From Tetmemena sp. SeJ-2015 (lineage: Eukaryota > Ciliophora > Spirotrichea > Sporadotrichida > Oxytrichidae), in contig JAJKFJ010022447.1 in the NCBI GenBank assembly GCA_027382625.1, positions 1 through 64,000 on the forward strand: a stretch of 64,000 bases of DNA, in the 5' to 3' direction. Positions 52,696 through 63,279 of the stretch are shown in pieces; position 1 is the first letter of the stretch, and the number at the start of each line of letters is the position of its first letter. The position numbers and the translations under genes were made by a program. The notes under the pieces are model-generated. The model was not told the origin of the DNA and ran no database searches. It worked only from the letters and a program-made list of their open reading frames with translations.

Positions 52696-55600
52696 TCAGT
52701 AGTAGCCCTGGTTTTGGTGTTTGTTGGAGTAGTGGTGCTGGTTGTTGAAGTTGTTGGAGCTGTGCTGCTGGTACTGCTGATTCTTCTGGCTCTTCCCGCC
52801 ATTCTGGTAACTGCTGTTCTGGTAGTTGGGGTTATAGTTCTCCTTGTCTTGGTAAGAAGACGAGGTGTTGTGGCTCTGGTTGGAGTAGTAAGAGTTGTGT
52901 TGCTGGGCTTTACCCTTGTAGTACTGGTCTTACTGATGACCGTTCTTTCCTCTGTAACCGCCTTGGTTGTAGTAACTCTCACCCTAATACTACTATTCAT
53001 AGTACTGCTGATCGTTATTCTCATAGTACTTGTCCTGGTTGGAGGAGTACTTAGCATTCTTTCCACCTTGATAGTAAGAACCACTTGACTGTTTGGAGTA
53101 GTTGTTGGAACCCTGATGGTAAACTTGCCTATGGTTGTTGCCATAGCTGTAGTTGGTGTTATCATAGCTTTGGTTGGTAAAACTCTTTCCGTTTCTAGAC
53201 TAGTTTCCTTGGCTACCAGCATGGGGAAGATCTTGATTACTCTACTGAGTTTGCATCTACTAATGATGATTCTGTTGTTATTTGTTACCCTTGAACTTGG
53301 TGGTCTGGAAGTAGCTCTCATCATCTTAGTATTGGTTGTTCAAATTGCTATGAGATTCTTGCTGATGATTGGTTTGAGTGGTTGACTGGGAGTTGAAGTT
53401 AGGGCAAGTGGTCTCCTATGGGATGTTGAAGGCTGATACGACTGTGTTAGAAGCAGAGTTCAGGTTTGTGGTACCACCTGGGGAGAGTCGAGTCTATTCT
53501 TGACTCGAGAAAAGAAGTTGCCCCACAGAGTCAGTCAGCCCACCACTGCCAGGAGTTTAATGACTTGCCTTGATTGATGAACCGATATTCTGTTGCTGTC
53601 TGGAAGAGTTATAGAAACCTCTCTTCTGATTTGACCCGTCACTTGCTTGAGTATTTTTGCCACTTCCGCTTGAGTTAGGTACGAAGTTGGTCAAAAGGCT
53701 TTGGGTGACATTGGCATTAGTACTCTATTGACCGTTGTTCGCTCTATTCTCTTGATCTTGGATTGATATGCTTGAGTTGAAATTAGAAGCTGCTCCAGAT
53801 TTGTTCCAGTTATTACTGTTGCTGGTTGTGTTATTGACAGCACTTTAGTTGTTTCTCTGATTGGAGTAGAAAGGCTTGCTATCTCCGTTGAGACCTCCAT
53901 AGCTAGACTAGTTGTTATAACCCCCGTTGTTGGCTTGATTGCCCCTGAAATTGTTATAGTTACTTTAGTAGAAGCCTCCAGCATTGCTGCTTTTACCGTT
54001 GAAGAGATCGATATAGGCAAGTACCTTTTGAGTGATGTCCTACTTGAGAGAGGGATCTTCTGGAGTCTGCCATCTGTTGAGCTCGTTCAAGATGTTCTGA
54101 GTCAACTCCTGGGATAGTTAGATGCGCTGGTCTTGAGCGTCCATTAGGAGTTACAAGACTGTGTCGAACTTTTAGAACTGAAGACAGCCGTTCAGCATAG
54201 TTTGGTAGGTAAGTTGATCGCCTCTGATACCTTGGATCCTCATATCGTGGTAGAGCTGCTCTGCAGTTTTGAGTTGCTTGGATTTGATGCAAGTCTGAAG
54301 CAAGCAGGTGTATACGATGAGGCCTGGCTTGATAGATAAAGAGAATAATAAGGTTTAACTTAAGATTAAATTTGATGCCATCTCTTTTCATATCATCTAG
54401 CACAGCGAGTGCCTTGGGCAGGTTTCTCTGCTTGCCATAGATCTTAACTAGGATACTATAGGTTACATTACTAGGCTTGATCTTCAGAATTTCCATGTTA
54501 TAAAAAGTAAAATATATATAAATATATATTTATATTATATAATGTTTCTGAACACTTTGAGAGCGAGTTCAACTTCTCCAGCCTTGCAACAACCATAAAA
54601 AAATATATTTTTCCATATTTCCATCTAGAAGAGAGTTGTAAAGCACCTCATCTGCGAGGATGCCTTCTCTCTCCATCTCGTTGAGGATAGTGAGTGCTTG
54701 GTGGATGTTCTTCTCTCTACAGAAGCCCTTGATCATGGTAGAGTAAGTGATCAGATCTGGCTTGGTAGCTCCACTGCCGCTCAGCTTCATCTCCTCAAAG
54801 ATTTGCTGAGCCTTCTGGATTGAGCCACAACGGATGCAGCAGTCGATGAGAGAGTTGAAAGTGACATTGTTGGGGCGGATCTTATCGTCCGAGCTCTTCA
54901 TTGTCTGATAAACCTCCAGTGCTTCTGGCAGTTTATGGCTCTTGGCAAAGCCCTTAATGAGAGTGGTGAAGATAATTGTGTTGAGAGGGACTCCGTCTCT
55001 TTTCATGGTGGCGAACACCTCCATAGCTCTTTCAACTTGATTGTTCTTGACGCAGGCGTCGATCAAGCAGCCATAGGTAACACTGTTAGGTACGAGCTAG
55101 CTCTCCTTCATGCGCTTGAACACAAAGAATGCGTTCTCTAAGAATTATGAGACATTCAAAGGCGAATGAGATATAGATTCTCTAGTTGGTTAGCCTGACC
55201 GTAGGCTTTAATGAGGATGCCATAGGTGACGGAGCTTGGCTTGATACCGCTGAGCTGCATCTCGTGGAAAACAGCAACTGCTCTGTTCACATCGTGGAAT
55301 CGCACACATGCATCAATCAAGCAGTTGTAGAGGATTTCATCTGGCCTAACCTAGCCACCTTGCTTCATAGACTCCAGCAGTTGGAAAGCTCTTTCAAGTT
55401 CTTGAGGGTTTGAGACTACTCCTGCTTACTGACTGTTGTTCTCTGCTCTGATACCTTTTATCAAAGTGCTGTAGGTGAAGTCAAAATGTTAATTATATTA
55501 TTTTCATTTATTAATAAGTTATCTGGGGTGATTGAGTTTGTTTGCATCTCTTGGAGGAGGGACCAGGCGCTGTGCATTTTGTTGCACCTGACGCAAGCAT

Positions 55601-57916
55601 CGATAATAGAATTATAGGTCACATCGTTTGGTCGAAGTCCCTGTTGCTTCATCAAGTTGAACATCTCAAAAGTTAAAATCAAAAATATATACTCTATAAT
55701 AAAGAGTAAAATATAATATATATAGAGAGTTTAATTAATTGTATGATAATTTTGATAAGCTAAGCCAAGCTTCCTTTCTTGAGCGCAGCCTTTGATGATA
55801 GTGTTGAAGGAGATTTCATCTGGGCGGATGAATGGAACCTATCTTTACCCGTGAGTAGTTGGAATCTGTAGGATAAAAATATAATAATGTATTCTTATTA
55901 GGATGATTTCATCCTCAGCTTCTGTGATAAGAGGAAGTTGTGGGGAAGTATTCTTAAGCTGCTTGAAAAGTTCAACTGCTCTGTCCAGCTGCTTGCAGTT
56001 TATGCAGGCATCTAGCAACACATTGAACAGGATCTATTATAATATAAACTTAAATTAATTATTTAATTAGTAACTTCCTATTTTAATTTTAGATAGGTAT
56101 ATTTGTAAAATCTCATCTGGTGTGAAGTTTTAAGAGTGGCTGATTTGATTATAGAGTTGGAAGGCCTTATCCAAGTCTTGCTTCTGGCACTCGTGTCTGA
56201 TTCCCTTAAAGAGTGTAGAGTAGGTGTAGTTGTCAGCCTTCACTCCTCTTGCTTGCATTTGCTCGTACACTTGCCAAGCCTTGTCTAGAGAATTACACCT
56301 CACACAGCAGTCGATTAAAGTGTTGAAAGTAATAGTGGTATACTATCAATTATAAACTTATGAATCTATAGATTATGGTAGGGTGGACGATAGTCTCATT
56401 CTCATCAATAGGTTGCAGCATTTAAGAATAGATTTCAAAGGCTTTGGCAAGCTGGTTATTCTTCGAACACCCGTCCAAAAGAGAATTGTAAAGTACTTCA
56501 TCTGGCTTGATGCCACGCTTTTTCATCTAGGCAAGAACCTGCAGTGCCTAATCTAAGCGCTAAACTTTGCAGTAGCCTTTAATCATGCTGCTGAAAGTCA
56601 TCACATCCACTGAGGAAGGCTTATCTATAAATAAATCTATGTAAACAGGCAGTGAACTTAATTATGAAATGTAATGAAAATGGTGCAATCGAAATCTCTT
56701 TTTCTCTTACCTTAGCTTTGATTATAAGCTTGAGTGTAAAGTTTCTCTGCCTCCTCAAGTGCATCTGCCTTCAGCAAGGCTTCAAGCATGTGGTTCAAAC
56801 TTTGGAAAGTTGATGAATCATTGATACCTTCTTCTTTCTATTACAAGATAGAGAAGAAGTTGTGAGCGAGCTGAACTTGACCTAGCTTAGAGTAGTACTT
56901 GACCATAATTTTGAGGGTGGAGACCTCGAGGTTGCTAGCTTCAGGAGCCTTGGCATTGTGGAAAGCTTCTTGAACGAAGTTAAACTTCCCACTCCTGAAG
57001 CAACTCTCAATCACGGGATTCAAGTGAAGCTCAGTGTGGATTTTGATTCCAAGCTCTTGCATCAACTTAAGCATGAGCACTCCCTTGTGAGCACTCTTTG
57101 TTAACATGATTGCATAGGTACATTATAAGAAATTCAAGATGATTGCTCTTGAAGCAAGTGCGAAGAAAGATGAGAGCTATTCTTGATGATTCGAACAGCG
57201 CTCTGATGTGAGGCTGGATACTACATACTGATAGGTGTCATAGAAACGAAGATTTTTGCGGTACTGAAGCATAGCCTCCATCAGTTTTGTGCTTGCCTCA
57301 ATAGCCACTATTCTACTGAGTTGGAAAGTGTCTCTAATCTACTTATTCAGTGGTTGTATCACTTCTTGAGAGAGTCTTTGGTTATCTTCTTCTTGCTTGT
57401 TGATTTGTTGAGTGGCTGTGTTTTGAAGATTACTGTGAGAAAGTGCGAATCTGATGTAGCTCTCTAAGAGACAAGCATTCTCCAAGTCTTCCTCATAACG
57501 AAGGATATTACTCTCCATCATGTTTTGCTAGTTCTTAATTGCGCGTTCTGAATAGGCAATGAGAGTTGATACATTTAATAAATCCATTGTATGAAATGAT
57601 TATCTAAAATGAGAGCATTTTCGAGACAGTTCAAGCTTTCTGAATGTGGTTATTGAGTTTAGACATGAGTCTCCTCTGATTTTCCTTCTTCTTCAGAGAT
57701 GATATTCTATTTCTGTACTCTGACGAAGAGATGAAGTTTGAGCAAGAATAGAGCGCGCTTGTAGTAGCCCTCAGGGGTAGATAGTATCTGATGAGCCACT
57801 GCGTTTGAAGTATAAATGAAATAATATAGCAGCACTCTTAAAAATTTTATAAGACTTAATTTGTAATAGAGTGCTGTGAGCTGTCGGCGGTGAGTTGAGA
57901 ATTCATTTGAAAACAC
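52696..57916 (-). CDS. large pentatricopeptide-repeat (PPR) protein with prion-like C-terminal tail
   Basis: PPR proteins bind RNA, usually in mitochondria. A possible start at 57916 (MFSNEFSTHRRQLTALYYK) and another at 57587 precede helical sequence. From about 57110 PPR motifs repeat every 35 residues, for example TYNSIIDACVRCNKMHSAWSLLQEM, TFNSLIDCCIRCGSIQKAQQIFEEM, TYSTMIKGFCREKNIHQALTILNEM and TYSILVKIYGKQRNLPKALAVLDDM. The last about 430 residues (54000-52696) are N/Q/Y/S-rich (YYNQGGYRGKNGH, HNSYYSNQSHNTSSS) ending QNQGYY and a TGA. At least seven inserts interrupt the repeats (about 54345-54365, 54500-54570, 55480-55510, 55680-55770, 55880, 56040-56110, 56640-56710). Their pointers are not individually resolved here. 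Confidence 0.9.
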
Positions 57917-58349
57917 TTAATGGTGATGGTGATAATATATGAAGAATCTGCAAGTGCAGTAAGAATTTTAAGAATTATTTGAATTCAAATTTCAACAATC
58001 CCTTCTCATTATTGCAACTCTTAGATAATCATGCTTAATTGCATTGACTTCATCAAAGCACATCAACTAGGATTTTAGATCAGAAAATATTAGATTAAAA
58101 CCAGTGTTTGAGAATCTGAAAATGTGCACCAGATCTGTAGTAATTGGTGCGGCTAGAGTTGACTTAATAGATTAAGCAGTGATTATTAACATTTAATGAT
58201 AATTACAGCTATAATAATTAATTTTAGAACCTTCAAACACTCAAACACTCAAGCCTAACTTTCCTCTTACCTTCTCTTTGACACAAACTATTAAAAATAT
58301 TTATTATTAATAGATCAAATTTAATTTTAAAAAGACCACCTCATTCTAA
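57917..58349. other. AT-rich non-coding region between divergent genes
   Basis: About 430 bp. Probable promoter region for the PPR gene (-) and protease 3 (+). No conserved product. Confidence 0.55.
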
Positions 58350-59933
58350 ATGGAAGCACAATTCAACATCGTCAGTAACAAGTAAAGTTTAACTCTTTGA
58401 AATTAGCAAGTCTCCACAACCAAAAAGAAAGTAGTAGCTTTGTTATCAGCGATGACTTTGGCTGCAGTTTGTGTTGTAGGCTATGTTAGTCAGAACAGTT
58501 CAGAATCAGCAGTCTCTAATTCGATTCCAAATCTTAAGTTTTAAATTGATTCTGAATCGATTGAAACAAGATTTCTAGCCTCCTCTAATAAAGAATAATA
58601 GGTCAAACACTATAAATTAATATACTTACAATTCACAATGTTATCTAATTATTAACAGCAGTTCTCAGATTTCGTTTCCAAGTACAATAAGGCTTACACT
58701 TCAGTAGACGCCTACGTTAACCGACTCTCCAACTTCGCGAAGACTCAAACTGAAGTGGAGGAGCAAAATTTAAAACCTCTATTTACATTCCTTTACTCAA
58801 AAATTTAAATTCGAAGTCCTTGACGTGGAAGTCAAGTGTAAATAGGTTTGCAGACTGGACTGACGATGAGAAATCTAAGATGCTAGGCTTCCAAGCTGGT
58901 CCTAATCGCAACGGGCCTCCTCAGCCAACTAGATCTAATGGTGGAGGTGGCTCCTCATCCAGCTCAACTTCCTCATCTGTGTATAACTCTAGCACTTATA
59001 ATTATCTACCATTTTATTTTCTATTACTTCCTCCTCTTCATACCCAAGCAGCTTTGATTGGAGGACGAGTAGTAAGGTGACTTCTATAAAAGACTAAGGC
59101 AGCTGTGGAAGTTGCTACGCCTTCGCTGCAGTTGGCTCCTTCGAATCCTCAAATGTATAAGGCATTATCACTTTTTAAAAGTCTATCCTCTCTCCTAATT
59201 AAAAGCCCTTCAAACTACTCTCTTTCCAGCTTGGATCTCTCTGAGTAGCAGATAGTTGACTGTTCAAAAACTCTCATAAGTAAAGATTAATTTTTAAAAC
59301 TAGTCCCTACAATAACTTAGGCTGCAATGGAGGCTCAATGACATCCACCTATGCCTACATGCAAACTTATCCTCTAAGAACTGAGAGCGTATATCCTTAC
59401 AATGCCTCAGCTACATCTCAAGCTTGTAAATATTCCACTACCAGCTCAACTGATAGCTCTCCTAAAATCTTCTAGCTACTGGGGCTAGATCTCACTTACC
59501 GACCCAGAACTTATCAAAGCCCAAGTTTACCAACAGCCAGTAGTGAGTAAATCACTCTAAATTATTTATTGCTAAGATTATTCTGTGATGGCTATCGCGG
59601 TGACTAATTCCTTCTTAAATTATGCTTCAGGCATCTATGCATTGCTTTTAGATATCAGATTCTTTATTATCTTTGCTCTTTATTTTCAGCAATAGGCACA
59701 GACTGCGCAAGCACATCCCTCAATCACGCTATTCTAATTTAAAAGAGAAGATATGTTATATTCTTATAGTAGGGTGGGGTAGCGAGACTACCAATAGCAC
59801 AACCACTCCCTATTGGATTGTGAAGAACCAGTGGGGAAGCTCCTGGGGAGAGAAAGGATATATAAGAATCAGGATGGACACTAGCGCAGGCATTTGTAAA
59901 TCTAACCAGGCTCTCTCCTATCCTAAAGCCTGA
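58350..59933 (+). CDS. membrane-anchored papain-like cysteine protease 3 (C1A)
   Basis: The ATG at 58350 starts MEAQFNIVSNKQS. After an insert comes the anchor KKVVALLSAMTLAAVCVVGYV. The propeptide FSDFVSKYNKAYTSVDAYVNRLSNF and VNRFADWTDDE follow (I29 type), then a Gly/Ser linker. Mature domain: SFDWRTSSKVTSIKDQGSCGSCYAFAAV (catalytic Cys), LDLSEQQIVDCS, GCNGGSMTSTYAYM, YPYNASATSQAC, ISLTDPELIKAQVYQQPVVMAIAV, SLNHAILIVGWG (His) and YWIVKNQWGSSWGEKGYIRI. In the last motif Gln replaces the usual Ser of NSWG. Six IESs are resolved. A one-base frame break at an A run near 59465 precedes SSYWGQISL. TGA at 59931-59933. Confidence 0.92.
58765..58809 (+). other. IES, pointer AAAATTTAAA
   Basis: AAAATTTAAA at 58765-58774 and 58800-58809. 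Removing 35 bp gives EEQNLNSKSLTWKSSVNRF. Longest pointer of a non-scrambled junction here. Confidence 0.93.
58967..59033 (+). other. IES, pointer ACTTCCTC
   Basis: ACTTCCTC at 58967-58974 and 59026-59033. Removing 59 bp gives SSSTSSSSYPSSFDWRTSS. Confidence 0.94.
59267..59301 (+). other. IES, pointer AAAACT
   Basis: AAAACT at 59267-59272 and 59296-59301. Removing 29 bp gives VDCSKTSPYNNLGCNGGS. Confidence 0.94.
59543..59588 (+). other. IES, pointer GTGA
   Basis: GTGA at 59543-59546 and 59585-59588. Removing 42 bp gives VYQQPVVMAIAVTNSF. Confidence 0.9.
59639..59691 (+). other. IES, pointer GCA
   Basis: GCA at 59639-59641 and 59689-59691. Removing 50 bp gives YASGIYAIGTDCASTSLNH. Confidence 0.85.
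59730..59764 (+). other. IES, pointer TATTCT
   Basis: TATTCT at 59730-59735 and 59759-59764. Removing 29 bp gives SLNHAILIVGWGSETT, rebuilding the catalytic-His motif. Confidence 0.95.
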
Positions 59934-60348
59934 ACACTAAAACCATTTAGCTCTTGAAAGACTAAGTCAAACTTTAAATTTAGAAAAATTCATCATAAGT
60001 AAGAGTGACCATTATTTAATTCTTCTTCTTCTGATCTTATCTATCCTCTTCATTTCTACAAATAAGTTAGCAATAGCAAATATTAAACCACAGCTGCAGT
60101 TTTGTTAATATTAAAGTTGAATGTTGTTTCAAGAAACCTTCACGATGTCTTGTGACAAAATTTAAATGGTTTCCTTAATAGCTCAAGGGAAAGCTCTGTT
60201 AATAAATCTATGTGTAATATAAAGCGAGTCTTATAGATTATATTTCTATTTATAATTCAAGGCGATCCCAATTATATTTGCCGATAATTTCAGGAAATAG
60301 AGTTGCTGATGAGCGATTGTAATTGGTTACAGACAGAGTTAATTAAAA
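59934..60348. other. AT-rich non-coding region
   Basis: About 415 bp between tandem protease genes 3 and 4. No feature recognised. Confidence 0.55.
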
Positions 60349-61840
60349 ATGAAAAGTACTAAAAACACAGCCACTCCTCCTCTGCTCAGGGTATTTCTTT
60401 ATCTGATTCTTTTCATTCTCATTTTCACTGGCTTGCTCTCACTCCTGGCTCTCCTCAGCTAACCTGCAATCGACCTAGACTTCCTCAACTTGGAATAGAT
60501 TACTGATAGACTTTTAAAATTTAAGAAATGTTGATACTTATTTTAAGATAGTAGCCTGCAGGCCAAGGTCATTGCAAAGCAAGTGGATTTTAATAAATTC
60601 ATCTCTACTTTTAACAAGGACTTCAAGAGCTATGCTGCATACATCCAGCGCCTCAAAGTCTTCAAGTCTAATTAGAAATTGATAGACACTGTGAACACTA
60701 AGAACTCAAACTTAAAACTGGAGTACAACTTCTTCACTTAGACATATATAGATTAAGTTGTTTTATGAATTTCAATTCACGGATTTATCAGACGATGAGT
60801 ACACTAAGTAAATTTAAAAGTATGCTGCTTTTAGGAATTTCATCTTTGTTATAAATAGTTTATTTGGGCTTTAAGCAGAGATAAAGCAGGAATAATACAG
60901 TCATAAACGGGACCCTTTCAACCCTGCTATAAAAGCAGATTTAGACCAGCTAAGAACTGACTCAGTCACAAAATAATTCTTCATCGAAAGATTCGAGTGA
61001 CCTAAAAAATTAAGCCTCACTAGGCGCACCTACTTTAAATACTTCCAAGATTATACAGCCAGGGAAAGTATCTAGCAGCTCGGCTTCTCTCCCCAAAGAG
61101 TTAGACTGGAGGATGTACAACATAGTATCCACTATCAAGGATTAGGGATCATTCTATTTATCTAAAAGTCTTAAGGTAAGTAAGTCATTTTCTTTTAAGA
61201 TCATGTGGATCCTGCTACGCATTTTCAGCAGCAGCAAACGTGGAGTCACTTCTCCTCCAGCGCAATAAAACCTAATACAAAGGAATCGACCTAAGCGAGC
61301 AGCAAATACTTGACTGCACCTACGAAGGATACTATGGCAACTCAGGCTGCAGTGGAGGGGACATGATTACTGTCTTTGACTACTATCGTACGTATAAAGC
61401 GATGACTGAATAGGTATACCCTTACGATGGCAGGGATGGAACTTGTACCTATGACGAGGCTGATGGGAAAGTGAAAGTTTATGATTACATCTTCTTCCAG
61501 ACAAAGGACCCAGATGAAATCCTTGAGTATGTTGCGAGATTTATAAGTATTTGAATAAGTTTGCATATGGTAAATTTCCAGTGACTGTGGGCATCTCTGC
61601 AACCTCAGCCTACTTTAGATTTTACCAGAGCGGGATAATCACGACAGAAGATTGTGGAAATTACCTCAACCACGCTGTGTTATTAGTAGGCTATGGAACT
61701 GAAAAGAATGTGGACTACTGGATCATTAAAAATTAGTATGGAATCAAATGGGGGAACAGGGCTACGCCCGTATCAAGCGTAGTAAGCTTTCAGGTATATG
61801 CGGAATAAACTAATATGTAACTTTCCCTGTGCTACTATGA
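60349..61840 (+). CDS. membrane-anchored papain-like cysteine protease 4 (C1A)
   Basis: The ATG at 60349 starts MKSTKNTATPPLLRVFLYLILFILIFTGLL, an uncleaved-type anchor. Propeptide: VDFNKFISTFNKDFKSYAAYIQRLKVF and FTDLSDDEY. Mature domain: LPKELDWRMYNIVSTIKDQGSCGSCYAFSAAANVES (catalytic Cys), IDLSEQQILDCTYEG, GCSGGDMITVFDYY, YPYDGRDGTC, GKFPVTVGISAT, YLNHAVLLVGYG (His), DYWIIKNQYGIKWGEQGYARI. In the last motif N-Q-Y-G replaces N-S-W-G. Three IESs are resolved (TTCAC, GATCAT, AGTAT). Inserts near 60525-60555 and 60990-61080 are not. One G is missing from a G run near 61752, breaking the frame in the raw sequence. TGA at 61838-61840. Confidence 0.92.
60733..60780 (+). other. IES, pointer TTCAC
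   Basis: TTCAC at 60733-60737 and 60776-60780. Removing 43 bp gives LEYNFFTDLSDDEYTKQ. Confidence 0.93.
61147..61204 (+). other. IES, pointer GATCAT
   Basis: GATCAT at 61147-61152 and 61199-61204. Removing 52 bp rebuilds STIKDQGSCGSCYAFS, the catalytic-Cys motif. The insert sits inside the active-site codons. Confidence 0.97.
61526..61550 (+). other. IES, pointer AGTAT (20 bp)
   Basis: AGTAT at 61526-61530 and 61546-61550. Removing 20 bp gives DEILEYLNKFAYGKFPVTV. Confidence 0.9.
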
Positions 61841-62102
61841 GAAAGATGGTCAAGAATAGAATCGAAGTGTTTATTATAACTATAACTTTCCAGTTATGTA
61901 AGACAATAACTTATCAGCATATTTAGTAAACTTCATCTTCAAAATGCTTTAGAGGATTTTCTAACACTCTCCATCTATCTAACTCACCTAGTTTAAGTGA
62001 AATGAGCTTCTTTGATTGCAGGAATTTGCAATTTACCAAGCACAGTTGATTTTGGTGTTATGAATAAATTTAATGGCCTAAAGAGTGATATAAATAACTC
62101 TT

Positions 62103-62993
62103 TCAAATATAGTCAATAAGCATAGCTTTGGAAACTTTCTTAGCCTCAGCTTTATTCTGAAGGAGCTCCAAAAGCTTTAAAGCGAAGAAGGCCGCTGTCC
62201 CTGGACCTTGAGAGGTAACTATAAGCAGGTTAGTTAATTCTCGTTCAGAGATAGGAATCATAGAATGGATTTTCAGATATCACCTCACTTACTTAAGTTT
62301 TCATCTATAACTACAGGTTCCTTGACTGCCTTTAGATTCTTGAGCTGATTTTGCATCGATGGATAGCAGGTTGCTAATTGATGCTTCAGGATTCCAAAAG
62401 GTACCAAAACTAAAGCAGGTGACGCACATATAGCCGCGATGAATCTCTTCTCGTTTTGTTATTTCTCAAGCATGTCTCTCAAAGTATCGCTTTGAGAAAA
62501 GGTTTCCTACAATAATTCATCAATGATTAAGTAGAAATAGGTAAATGATTTGAACTTTCTCTTTATTGACTTACAGCTCCTTTACCTCCTCCTGGCAGAA
62601 TGATCATGTCAAACTACTCATTTTTCATTTGTTCTATTGTGCAATCAGCTATCTATAATAAACAAAGTGAGAGTAGGTTCAGATATTCTTACAAGTGAGG
62701 TCTTCTGCATCAAGACGCACTTCAAATTATCACTTAAATCTGAGGCAGCTCCTATCTCCTATAATTTGGTCATTCAAAGCATCAAAGATTCAAGATTCTT
62801 CAATTACCTGCTCCTTGGGCGAAGTTGAAAAAGTTTCGAAAACTTTTGCTATAGTAAGAGGCACTCCTCCTCGTCTGAGCACATCAATGATAGTTACTGT
62901 CTCTATATCTTCAGATCCGTTTGCTACTGCAAGTAAAGCAGACTTTATGATTGGGTGCGCAGGATGATGATGAAAATGATGGCCTAGATTCAT
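62103..62993 (-). CDS. DJ-1/PARK7-like (DJ-1/PfpI superfamily)
   Basis: The ATG at 62993 starts MNLGHHFHHHPAHP. The fold follows: SALLAVANGSEDIETVTIIDVLRRGGVPLTIA (L-L-A-x-G-x-E-x-x-E, with the conserved Glu), DLSDNLKCVLMQKTS, MIILPGGGKGA, DTLRDMLEKQQNEKRFIAAICASPALVLVPFGIL (nucleophile Cys in I-C-A-S-P, usually ICAGP), LIVTSQGPGTAAFFALKLLELL and a helical end with a TGA at 62103. An IES (AGGAG), two GT-AG introns (about 62630-62690 and 62520-62575) and a further insert (about 62240-62310, possibly pointer AAC) are inferred. Members act as glyoxalases, deglycases or redox chaperones; the specific role here is inferred. Confidence 0.92.
62756..62815 (-). other. IES in DJ-1 gene, pointer AGGAG
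   Basis: CTCCT on + at 62756-62760 and 62811-62815. Removing 55 bp removes a TGA and gives STSPKEIGAASDLSDNLKCV. Confidence 0.88.
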
Positions 62994-63279
62994 GATTCTT
63001 CAAAGGATTAGTTAGATCTTTATATTTTCAATTATTTTTTAAAGTTTCTCTTCACGATTTCAAACTCTTCTTAGAAATTGAATATGCTCATAAGCACAAA
63101 TATAAATCAGATGTTTCACACTCATGGTTAAACGAATAAATTTTATACTGCTCTGCGACTTAGAAGTTGCTTTATTTTACCTTTTCTCAAAAGCTAATAG
63201 CCTACGCTATCTCTTGCATTAAGCTTTAATGAAAAATAAATCTTAAATTTACAGCTTTCTGTCATTGATCGCCTTTACT

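Noticed and set aside
52692..54117. Val/Leu-rich plus-strand ORFs and Thr-rich minus-strand alternative frames
   Set aside because: They are off-frame readings of the N/Q/Y-rich tail of the PPR protein.
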